Source: Symsagittifera roscoffensis
Taxonomy: Eukaryota > Xenacoelomorpha > Acoela > Convolutidae
Direction of reading: 5' to 3'
NCBI RefSeq assembly: GCF_963678635.1
Contig: NC_087067.1
Location: 57,832,287 to 57,894,286 of the forward strand
DNA length: 62,000 bases
The notes beneath the pieces were generated by a model. The model worked only from the letters and a program-made list of their open reading frames with translations, searched no databases and was not told the origin of the DNA. Position 1 is the stretch's first letter. Each line of letters begins with the position of its first letter. Shown here in pieces: positions 46,901 to 58,519 of the stretch. The position numbers and the translations under genes were made by a program.

Positions 46901-48199
46901 TGTAATTTTTGAAACTTTTTTTCAAAAAAAAAGTTCTCTTTTAGTCTTAAATGATAGATCAAAATATTATCCAAGACACTGTTTATTTATAAGACCAGCT
47001 CTTTTCTACTTCGTGATTGAATTTTGTAAATAAAAAACTGTTTTTTGCTGTTTTTTGATGATTTTTTTTTGTACCCATGTGTCAGATTTTCTGGCTTATG
47101 GGTACAGGTCAGAGGGCTGTGCCTCTTGAGCCGGCCCTCTGACACCCTGTATTTTTTTTGATCTTCAGTTTAATTACTCAATATGTGCGTCATTTTGCGC
47201 CTATTTCCAGTAATCTGGGGTCTGAACATACAAAAATAAGACTTGTAGTTTTTTGAAACTTTTTTTTCAAAAAAAAATCTCTTTAAGTCTTAAATGATAG
47301 TTCAAAATATTATCCAAGACACTGTTTATTTATAAGACCAGCTCTTTTCTACTTCGTGATTGAATTTTGTAAATAAAAAACTGTTTTTTGCAGTTTTTTG
47401 ATGATTTTTTTTGAACCCAGGTGTCAGATTTTCTGGCATATGGGTACAGGTCAGAGGGCTGTGCTTCTTGAGCCAGCCCCCTGACATCGTTTATTTTTTT
47501 TTGATCTTCAGTTTAAGTGCTCAATGTGTGGGGCTCAGTAAACTGGGGTCTGGACCTACAAAGTTAACACTTGTAATTTTTTGAAACTTTTTTTTTCAAA
47601 AAAAAAAGTTCTCTTTTAGTCTTAAATGATAGATCAAAATATCCACCAAGACACTGTTTATTAATAAGACCAGCTCTTTTCTACTTCCTGATTGAGTTTT
47701 TAAAATAAAAAAACAGTTTTTTGATGATTTCTTTTGTACCCATGTGTCAGATTTTTTGGCATATGGGTACAGGTCAGAGGGCTGTGCCTCTTGAGCCAGC
47801 CCCCTGACATCGTTTGTTTTTTTTTTTTGATCTTCAGTTTAAGTGCTCAATGTGTGCGTCATTTTGCGCCTATTTCCAGTAATCTGGGGTCTGGACCTAC
47901 AAAGTTAACACTTGTAATTTTTTGCAACTTTTTTTTTCAAAAAAAGAAAAAAATTCTCTTTAAGTCTTAAATGATAGATCAAAATATTATCCAAGACACT
48001 GTTTATTTATAAGACCAGCTCTTTTCTACTTCGTGATTGAATTTTGTAAAAAAAAAACTGTTTTTTGCTGTTTTTTGACGATTTTTTTTTGTACCCATGT
48101 GTCAGATTTTCTGGCATATGGGTACAGGTCAGAGGGCTGTGCCTCTTGAGCCAGCCCTCTGACACCCTTTATTTTTTTTAATCTTCAGTTTAAGTGCTC

Positions 48200-51100
48200 A
48201 ATGTGTGCGTCAGTTTGCGCCTAATTCCAGTAATCTGGGGTCTGGACCTACAACGTTAACACTTGTAATTTTTGAAACTTTTTTTTTCAAAAAGGAAAAA
48301 ATTTTCTTTAAGTCTTAAACGATAGATCAAAATATCCTCCAAGACACAGTTTATTAATAAGACCAGCTCTTTTCTACTTCCTGATTGAACTTTTTAACTA
48401 AAAAAACTGTTTTTTGCAGTTTTTTGATGATTTTTTTTTGTACCCATGTGTCAGATTTTCTGGCATATGGGTACAGGTCAGAGGGCTGTGCCTCTTGAGC
48501 CAGCCCCCCGACATCGTTTATTTTTTTTGATCTTCAGTGTAAGTGCTCAATGTGTGCGTCATTTTGCGCCTATTTCCAGTAATCTGGGGTCTGGACCTAC
48601 AAAGTTAACACTTGTAATTTTTTGAAAACTTTTTTTTCAAAAAAAGAAAAAAATTCTTTTTAAGTATTAAATGATAGATCAAAATATTATCCAAGACACT
48701 GTTTATTTATAAGACCAGCTCTTTTCTACTTCGTGATTGAATTTTGTAAAAAAAACTGTTTTTTGCTGTTTTTTGATGATTTTTTTTTGTACCCATGTGT
48801 CAGATTTTCTGGCATATGGGTACAGGTCAGAGGGCTGTGCCTCTTGAGCCAGCCCTCTGACACCCTTCATTTTTTTTGATCTTCAGTTTAAGTGCTCAAT
48901 GTGTGCGTCAGTTTGCGCCTAATTCCAGTAATCTGGGGTCTGGACCTACAACGTTAACACTTGTAATTTTTGAAACTTTTTTTTTCAAAAAGGAAAAAAT
49001 TTTCTTTAAGTCTTAAACGATAGATCAAAATATCCTCCAAGACACAGTTTATTAATAAGACCAGCTCTTTTCTACTTCCTGATTGAACTTTTTAACTAAA
49101 AAAACTGTTTTTTGCAGTTTTTTGATGATTTTTTTTGTACCCATGTGTCAGATTTTCTGGCATATGGGTACAGGTCAGAGGGCTGTGCCTCTTGAGCCAG
49201 CCCCCTGACATCGTTTATTTTTTTTGATCTTCAGTTTAAGTGCTCAATGTGTGCGTCATTTTGCGCCTATTTCCAGTAATCTGGGGTCTAGACCTACAAA
49301 GTTAACACTTGTAATTTTTTGAAACTTTTTTTTTCAAAAAAAGAAAAAAATTCTCTTTAAGTCTTAAATGATAGATCAAAAAATCCTCCAAGACACTGTT
49401 TAAAAATAAGACCAGCTCTTTTCTACTTCCTGATTGAATTTTTTAAATAAAAAAACTGTTTTTTTTTGCTGTTTTTTGATAATTTTTTTTTGTACCCATT
49501 AGTCAGATTTTCTGGCATATGGGTACAGGTCAGAGGGCTGTGCCTCTTGAGCCAGCCCTCTGACACCCTTTATTTTTTTTGATCTTCAGTTTAAGTGCTC
49601 AATGTGTGCGTCAGTTTGCGCCTAATTCCAGTAATCTGGGGTCTGGACCTACAACGTTAACACTTGTAATTTTTTGAAACTTTTTTTTTCAAAAAAAGAA
49701 AAAAAATCTCTTTAAGTCTTAAATGATAGATCAAAAAATCCTCCAAGACACTGTTTAATAATAAGACCAGCTCTTTTCTACTTCCTGATTGAATTTTTTA
49801 AATAAAAAAACTGTTTTTTTTTGCTGTTTTTTGATAATTTTTTTTTGTACCCATTAGTCAGATTTTCTGGCAAATGGGTACAGGTCAGAGGGCTGTGCCT
49901 CTTGAGCCAGCCCTCTGACACCCTTTATTTTTTTTGATCTTCAGTTTAAGTGCTCAATGTGTGCGTCATTTTGCGCCTATTTCCAGTAATCTGGGGTCTA
50001 GACCTACAAAGTTAACACTTGTAATTTTTTGAAACTTTTTTTTTCAAAAAAAGAAAAAAATTCTCTTTAAGTCTTAAATGATAGATCAAAAAATCCTCCA
50101 AGACACTGTTTAATAATAAGACCAGCTCTTTTCTACTTCCTGATTGAATTTTTTAAATAAAAAAACTGTTTTTTTTGCTGTTTTTTGATAATTTTTTTTT
50201 GTACCCATTAGTCAGATTTTCTGGCATATGGGTACAGGTCAGAGGGCTGTGCCTCTTGAGCCAGCCCTCTGACACCCTTTATTTTTTTTGATCTTCAGTT
50301 TAAGTGCTCAATGTGTGCGTCATTTTGCGCCTATTTCCAGTAATCTGGGGTCTGGACCTACAAAGTTAACACTTGTAATTTTTGAAACTTTTTTTTTCAA
50401 AAAGGAAAAAATTTTCTTTAAGTCTTAAACGATAGATCAAAATATCCTCCATGACACAGTTTATTAATAAGACCAGCTCTTTTCTACTTCCTGATTGAAC
50501 TTTTTAACTAAAAAAACTGTTTTTTGCAGTTTTTTGATGATTTTTTTTTGTACCCATGTGTCAGATTTTCTGGCATATGGGTACAGGTCAGAGGGCTGTG
50601 CCTCTTGAGCCAGCCCCCTGACATCGTTTATTTTTTTTGATCTTCAGTTTAAGTGCTCAATGTGTGCGTCATTTTGCGCCTATTTCCAGTAATCTGGGGT
50701 CTAGACCTACAAAGTTAACACTTGTAATTTTTTGAAACTTTTTTTTTTCAAAAAAAGAAAAAAAATCTCTTTAAGTCTTAAATGATAGATCAAAAAATCC
50801 TCCAAGACACTGTTTTAATAATAAGACCAGCTCTTTTCTACTTCCTGATTGAACTTTTTAACTAAAAAAACTGTTTTTTGCAGTTTTTTGATGATTTTTT
50901 TTTGTACCCATGTGTCAGATTTTCTGGCATATGGGTACAGGTCAGAGGGCTGTGCCTCTTGAGCCAGCCCCCCGACATCGTTTATTTTTTTTGATCTTCA
51001 GTTTAAGTGCTCAATGTGTGCGTCATCTTGCGCCTATTTCCAGTAATCTGGGGTCTGGACCTACAAAGTTAACACTTGTAATTTTTTGAAACTTTTTTTT

Positions 51101-51730
51101 TCAAAAAAAGAAAAAAATTCTTTTTAAGTACTAAATGATAGATCAAAATATTATCCAAGACACTGTTTATTTATAAGGCCAGCTCTTTTCTACTTCGTGA
51201 TTGAATTTTGTAAAAAAAACTGTTTTTTGCTGTTTTTTGATGATTTTTTTTGTACCCATGTGTCAGATTTTCTGGCATATGGGTACAGGTCAGAGGGCTG
51301 TGCCTCTTGAGCCAGCCCTCTGACACCCTTTGTTTTTTTTGATCTTCAGTTTAAGTGCTCAATGTGTGCGTCAGTTTGCGCCTAATTCCAGTAATCTGGG
51401 GTCTGGACCTACAACGTTAACACTTGTAATTTTTGAAACTTTTTTTTTCAAAAAGGAAAAAATTTTCTTTAAGTCTTAAACGATAGATCAAAATATCCTC
51501 CAAGACACAGTTTATTAATAAGACCAGCTCTTTTCTACTTCCTGATTGAACTTTTTAACTAAAAAAACTGTTTTTTGCAGTTTTTTGATGATTTTTTTTT
51601 GTACCCATGTGTCAGATTTTCTGGCATATGGGTACAGGTCAGAGGGCTGTGCCTCTTGAGCCAGCCCCCTGACATCGTTTATTTTTTTTGATCTTCAGTT
51701 TAAGTGCTCAATGTGTGCGTCATTTTGCGC
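48200..51730 (+). repeat. Dimeric higher-order pattern in B4 (about 700 bp)
   Basis: Two monomer subtypes largely alternate. One carries CGTCAGTTTGCGCCTAATTCC with CAACGTTAAC, found at 48251, 48949, 49652 and 51412 (the first steps are 698 and 703 bp). The other carries CGTCATTTTGCGCCTATTTCC with CCCCCTGACATCG or CCCCCCGACATCG. The subtype with CAAAAAGGAAAAAATTTTC follows the first. Order breaks down around 49.7-50.4 kb, where monomers with CCCATTAGTCAG are inserted. Homogenisation is partial. Confidence 0.75.
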
Positions 51731-53629
51731 CTATTTCCAGTAATCTGGGGTCTAGACCTACAAAGTTAACACTTGTAATTTTTTGAAACTTTTTTTTTCA
51801 AAAAAAAGAAAAAAATTCTCTTTAAGTCTTAAATGATAGATCAAAAAATCCTCCAAGACACTGTTTAATAATAAGACCAGCTCTTTTCTACTTCCTGATT
51901 GAATTTTTTAAATCAAAAAACTGTTTTTTTTTGCTGTTTTTTGATAATTTTTTTTTTTGTACCCATGTGTCAGATTTTCTGGCATATGGGTACAGGTCAG
52001 AGGGCTATGCCTCTTGAGCCAGCCCTCTGAAACCCTTTATTTTTTTTGATCTTAAGTTTAAGTGCTCAATGTGTGCGTCATTTTGCGACTATTTCCAGTA
52101 ATCTGGGGTCCGGACCTTCAACGTTAATACTTGTAATTTTTTGAAACCTTTTTTTTTCAAAAAAAAATTCTCTTTAAGTCTTAAATGATAGATCAAAATA
52201 TCCTCCAAGACACTGTTTTTTTTTATAAGACCAGCTCTTTTCTACTTCGTGATTGAATTTTGTAACTAAAAAACTGTTTTTTGCTGTTTTTTGATGATTT
52301 TTTTTGTACCCATGTGTCAGATTTTCTGGCATATGGGTACAGGTCAGAGGGCTGAGCCTCTTGAGCCAGCCCTCTGACACCCTTTATTTTTTTGATCTTC
52401 AGTTTAAGTGCTCAATGTGTGCGTCAGTTTGCGCCTAATTCCAGTAATCTGGGGTCTGGACCTACAACGTTAACACTTGTAATTTTTGAAACTTTTTTTT
52501 TCAAAAAAAAAAAAATTCTTAATTCTTAAACGATAGATCAAAAAATCCTCCAAGACACAGTTTATTAATAAGACCAGCTCTTTTCTACTTCCTGATTGAA
52601 TTTTTTAACTAAGAAAACTGTTTTTTGCAGTTTTTTGATGATTTTTTTTGTACCCATGTGTCAGATTTTCTGGCATATGGGTACAGGTCAGAGGGCTGTG
52701 CCTCTTGAGCCAGCCCTCTGACACCTTTTTTTTGATCTTCAGTTTCAGTGCTCAATGTGTGCGTCAGTTTGCGCCTATTTCCAGTAATCTGGGGTCTGGA
52801 CCTACAAAGTTAACACTTGTACTTTTTTGAAACTTTTTTTTCAAAAAAAAAAATCTCTGTAAGTCTTAAATGATAGATCAAAATATCCTCCAAGACACTG
52901 TTTATTAATAAGACCAGCTCTTTTCTACTTCGTGATTGAATTTTGTAAATAAAAAACTGTTTTTGGCTTTTTTTTGATGATTTTTTTTTGTACCCATGTG
53001 TAAGATTTTCTGGCATATGGGTACAGGTCAGAGGGCTGTGCCTCTTGAGCCAGCCCTCTGACACCTTTTTTTTGATCTTCAGTTTCAGTGCTCAATGTGT
53101 GCGTCAGTTTGCACCTATTTCCAGTAATCTGGGGTCTGGACCTACAAAGTTAACACTTGTAATTTTTTGAAACTTTTTTTCAAAAAAAAGTTCTCTTTTA
53201 GTCTTAAATGATAGATCAAAATATCCTCCAAGACACTGTTTATTAATAAGACCAGCTCTTTTCTACTTCCTGATTGAATTTTGTAAATAAAAAACTGTTT
53301 TTTGCTGTTTTTTGATGATTTTTTTTTGTACCCATGTGTCAGATTTTCTGGCATATGGGTACAGGTCAGAGGGCTGTGCCTCTTGAGCCAGCCCTCTGAC
53401 ACCCTTTATTTTTTTGATCTTCAGTTTAAGTGCTCAATGTGTGCGTCAGTTTGCGCCTAATTCCAGTAATCTGGGGTCTGGACCTACAACGTTAACACTT
53501 GTAATTTTTGAAACTTTTTTTTTTCAAAAAAAAAAAAATTCTTTAAGTCTTAAATGATAGATCAAAATACTGTCCAAGACACTGTTTATTTACAAGACCA
53601 GCTCTTTTCTTCTTCGTGATTGAATTTTG

Positions 53630-56600
53630 TAAATAAAAAACTGTTTTTTGCTGTTTTTTGATGATTTTTTTTTGTACCCATGTGTCAGATTTTCTGGCAT
53701 ATGGGTACAGGTCAGAGGGCTGTGCCTCTTGAGCCAGCCCTCTGACACCCTTTATTTTTTTGATCTTCAGTTTAAGTGCTCAATGTGTGCGTCAGTTTGC
53801 GCCTAATTCCAGTAATCTGGGGTCTGGACCTACAACGTTAACACTTGTATTTTTTGAAACTTTATTTTTTCAAAAAAAAAAATTTCTTAAGTCTTAAACG
53901 ATAGATCAAAAAATCCTCCAAGACACAGTTTATTAATAAGACCAGCTCTTTTCTACTTCCTGATTGATTTTTTTAACTAAGAAAACTGTTTTTTTTTTGT
54001 TTTTTGATGATTTTTTTTGTACCCATGTGTCAGATTTTCTGGCATATGGGTACAGGTCAGAGGGCTGTGCCTCTTGAGCCAGCCCCTTGACATCCTTTAT
54101 TTTTTTTTTGATCTTCAATTTAAGTGCTCAATGTGTGCGTCATTTTGCGCCGATTTCCAGTAATCTGGGGTCTGGACCTACAAAGTTAACACTTGTAATT
54201 TTTTGAAACTTTTTTTTCAAAAAAAGAAAAAAATTCTCTTTAAGTCTTAAATGATAGATCAAAATATCCTCCAAGACACAGTTTATTAATAAGACCAGCT
54301 CTTTTCTACTCCGTGATTGAATTTTGTAAATAAAAAACTGTTTTTTGCTGTTTTTTGATGATTTTTTTTTTGTACCCATTTGTCAGATTTTCTGGCATAT
54401 GGGTACAGGTCAGAGGGCTGTGCCTCTTGAGCCAGCCCTCTCACACCTTTTTTTTTTGATCTTCAGTTTCAGTGCTCAATGTGTGCGTCAGTTTGCGCCT
54501 ATTTCCAGTAATCTGGGGTCTGGACCTACAAAGTTAACACTTGTACTTTTTTGAAACTTTTTTTTCAAAAAAAAAAAGTTCTCTTTTAGTCTTAAATGAT
54601 AGATCAAAATATCCTCCAAGACACTGTTTTTTTAATAAGGCCAGCTCTTTTCTACTTCCTGATTGAGTTTTTTACTTAAAAAAACTGTTTTTTGATGATT
54701 TCTTTTGTACCCATGTGTCAGATTTTCTGGCATATGGGTACAGGTTAGAAGGCTGTGCCTCTTGAGCCAGCCCTCTGACACCCTTTATTTTTTTTTGATC
54801 TTCTCTTTAATTACTCAATATGTGCGTCATTTTGCGCCTATTTCCAGTAATCTGGGGTCTGGACCTACAAAGTTAACACTTGTAATTTTTTGAAACTTTT
54901 TTTTCAAAAAAAGAAAAAAATTCTCTTTAAGTCTTAAATGATAGATCAAAATATCCTCCAAGACACAGTTTATTAATAAGACCAGCTCTTTTCTACTCCG
55001 TGATTGAATTTTGTAAATAAAAAACTGTTTTTTGCTGTTTTTTGATGGTTTTTTTTTGTACCCATTTGTCAGATTTTCTGGCATATGGGTACAGGTCAGA
55101 GGGCTGTGCCTCTTGAGCCAGCCCTCTGACACCTTTTTTTTGATCTTCAGTTTCAGTGCTCAATGTGTGCGTCAGTTTGCGCCTATTTCCAGTAATCTGG
55201 GGTCTGGACCTACAAAGTTAACACTTGTATTTTTTTAAAATTTTTTTTTCAAAAAAAAAAAGTTCTCTTTTAGTCTTAAATGATAGATCAAAATATCCTC
55301 CAAGACACTGTTTTTTTAATAAGGCCAGCTCTTTTCTACTTCCTGATTGAGTTTTTTAAATAAAAAAACTGTTTTTTGATGATTTCTTTTGTACCCATGT
55401 GTCAGATTTTCTGGCATATGGGTACAGGTTAGAGGGCTGTGCCTCTTGAGCCAGCCCTCTGACACCCTTTATTTTTTTTTTGATCTTCTGTTTAATTACT
55501 CAATATGTGCGTCATTTTGCGCCTATTTCCAGTAATCTGGGGTCTGAACATACAAAGTTAAGACTTGTAATTTTTTGAAACTTTTTTTTTCAAAAAAAAA
55601 ATTCTCTTTAAATCTTAAATGATAGATCAAAATATTATCCAAGACACTGTTTATTAATAAGACCAGCTCTTTTCTACTTCGTGATTGAACTTTGTAAATA
55701 AAAAACTGTTTTTTGCTGTTTTTTGATGATTTTTTTTTGTACCCATGTGTCAGATTTTCTGGCATATGGGTACAGGTCAGAGGGCTGTGCCTCTTGAGCC
55801 AGCCCTCTGACACCCTTTATTTTTTTGATCTTCAGTTTAAGTGCTCAATGTGTGCGTCAGTTTGCGCCTAATTCCAGTAATCTGGGGTCTGGACCTACAA
55901 CGTTAACACTTGTATTTTTTGAAACTTTATTTTTTCAAAAAAAAAAATTTCTTAAGTCTTAAACGATAGATCAAAAAATCCTCCAAGACACAGTTTATTA
56001 ATAAGACCAGCTCTTTTCTACTTCCTGATTGATTTTTTTAACTAAGAAAACTGTTTTTTTTTTTGTTTTTTGATGATTTTTTTTGTACCCATGTGTCAGA
56101 TTTTCTGGCATATGGGTACAGGTCAGAGGGCTGTGCCTCTTGAGCCAGCCCCTTGACATCCTTTATTTTTTTTTTGATCTTCAATTTAAGTGCTCAATGT
56201 GTGCGTCATTTTGCGCCGATTTCCAGTAATCTGGGGTCTGGACCTACAAAGTTAACACTTGTAATTTTTTGAAACTTTTTTTTCAAAAAAAGAAAAAAAT
56301 TCTCTTTAAGTCTTAAATGATAGATCAAAATATCCTCCAAGACACAGTTTATTAATAAGACCAGCTCTTTTCTACTCCGTGATTGAATTTTGTAAATAAA
56401 AAACTGTTTTTTGCTGTTTTTTGATGATTTTTTTTTTGTACCCATTTGTCAGATTTTCTGGCATATGGGTACAGGTCAGAGGGCTGTGCCTCTTGAGCCA
56501 GCCCTCTCACACCTTTTTTTTTTGATCTTCAGTTTCAGTGCTCAATGTGTGCGTCAGTTTGCGCCTATTTCCAGTAATCTGGGGTCTGGACCTACAAAGT

Positions 56601-57760
56601 TAACACTTGTACTTTTTTGAAACTTTTTTTTCAAAAAAAAAAGTTCTCTTTTAGTCTTAAATGATAGATCAAAATATCCTCCAAGACACTGTTTTTTTAA
56701 TAAGGCCAGCTCTTTTCTACTTCCTGATTGAGTTTTTTACTTAAAAAAACTGTTTTTTGATGATTTCTTTTGTACCCATGTGTCAGATTTTCTGGCATAT
56801 GGGTACAGGTTAGAAGGCTGTGCCTCTTGAGCCAGCCCTCTGACACCCTTTATTTTTTTTTGATCTTCTCTTTAATTACTCAATATGTGCGTCATTTTGC
56901 GCCTATTTCCAGTAATCTGGGGTCTGGACCTACAAAGTTAACACTTGTAATTTTTTGAAACTTTTTTTTCAAAAAAAGAAAAAAATTCTCTTTAAGTCTT
57001 AAATGATAGATCAAAATATCCTCCAAGACACAGTTTATTAATAAGACCAGCTCTTTTCTACTCCGTGATTGAATTTTGTAAATAAAAAACTGTTTTTTGC
57101 TGTTTTTTGATGGTTTTTTTTTGTACCCATTTGTCAGATTTTCTGGCATATGGGTACAGGTCAGAGGGCTGTGCCTCTTGAGCCAGCCCTCTGACACCTT
57201 TTTTTTGATCTTCAGTTTCAGTGCTCAATGTGTGCGTCAGTTTGCGCCTATTTCCAGTAATCTGGGGTCTGGACCTACAAAGTTAACACTTGTATTTTTT
57301 TAAAATTTTTTTTTCAAAAAAAAAAAGTTCTCTTTTAGTCTTAAATGATAGATCAAAATATCCTCCAAGACACTGTTTTTTTAATAAGGCCAGCTCTTTT
57401 CTACTTCCTGATTGAGTTTTTTAAATAAAAAAACTGTTTTTTGATGATTTCTTTTGTACCCATGTGTCAGATTTTCTGGCATATGGGTACAGGTTAGAGG
57501 GCTGTGCCTCTTGAGCCAGCCCTCTGACACCCTTTATTTTTTTTTTGATCTTCTGTTTAATTACTCAATATGTGCGTCATTTTGCGCCTATTTCCAGTAA
57601 TCTGGGGTCTGAACATACAAAGTTAAGACTTGTAATTTTTTGAAACTTTTTTTTTCAAAAAAAAAATTCTCTTTAAATCTTAAATGATAGATCAAAATAT
57701 TATCCAAGACACTGTTTATTAATAAGACCAGCTCTTTTCTACTTCGTGATTGAACTTTGT
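53630..57760 (+). repeat. Hexameric higher-order repeat of family B (2 x 2,065 bp)
   Basis: About 53630-55695 and 55695-57760 are near-identical, with matching landmarks 2,064-2,066 bp apart. These include CTTTATTTTTTCAAAA near 53862 and 55926, CCCCTTGACATCC near 54083 and 56148, CTCTCACACC near 54437 and 56502, and GTTTTTTACTTAAAA near 54666 and 56731. Six monomers per copy give 344 bp each. The copies diverge from neighbours at both ends, for example TTCTTCTTCGTG near 53608 and GCCCGCTGACACC near 57866. This is the largest recent amplification unit in the window. Confidence 0.85.
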
Positions 57761-58484
57761 AAATAAAAACTGTTTTTTGCTGTTTTTTGATGATTTTTTT
57801 TTGTACCCATGTGTCAGATTTTCTGGCATATGGGTACAGGTCAGAGGGCTGTGCCTCTTGAGCCAGCCCGCTGACACCCTTTATTTTTTTTGATCTTCAG
57901 TTTAAGTGCTCAATGTGTGCGTCAGTTTGCGCCTAATTCCAGTAATATGGGGTCTGGACCTACAACGTTAACACTTGTAATTTTTTGAAACTTTTTTTTT
58001 CAAAAAAAAAAATTTTCTTTAAGCCTTAAACGATAGATCAAAATATCCTCCAAGACACTGTTTATTAATAAGACCAGCTCTTTTCTACTTCCTGATTGAA
58101 TTTTTTCACTAAAAAAACTGTTTGTTGCAGTTTTTTGATGATGTTTTTTTGTACCCATGTGTCAGATTTTCTGGCATATGGGTACAGGTCAGAGGGCTGT
58201 GATTCTTGAGCCAGCCCCCTGACATCCTTTATTTTTTTTGATCTTCAGTTTAAGTGCTCAATGTGTGCGTCATTTTGCGCCTATTTCCAATAATCTGGGG
58301 TCTGGACCTACGAAGTTGACACTTGTAGTTTTTCGAATTTTTTTTTCAAACAAAAAAAAACTTCTCTTTAAGTCCTAAATGATAAATCAAAATATCCTCC
58401 AAGACACTGTTTATTAAAAAAACCAACTCTTTTCTACTTCCTGGTTGAATTTAAAAAAAAAACTGTTTTTTGATGATTTTTTTT

Positions 58485-58519
58485 GTATCCATGTGTCAGA
58501 TTTTCTGGCATATGGATAC
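58485..58519 (+). other. Compensatory-change copy of stem-loop 1
   Basis: Here the left arm starts GTATCCAT and the right arm ends ATGGATAC, so the fourth pair of the stem is T-A in place of the usual C-G. The same double change is at 61914-61948. It also occurs at 60186-60220, which carries one extra mismatch. Many copies show the intermediate T-G wobble, for example 3052-3086 with GTATCCAT and ATGGGTAC. The three T-A copies belong to one related subtype, so this may be a single event. Confidence 0.75.
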
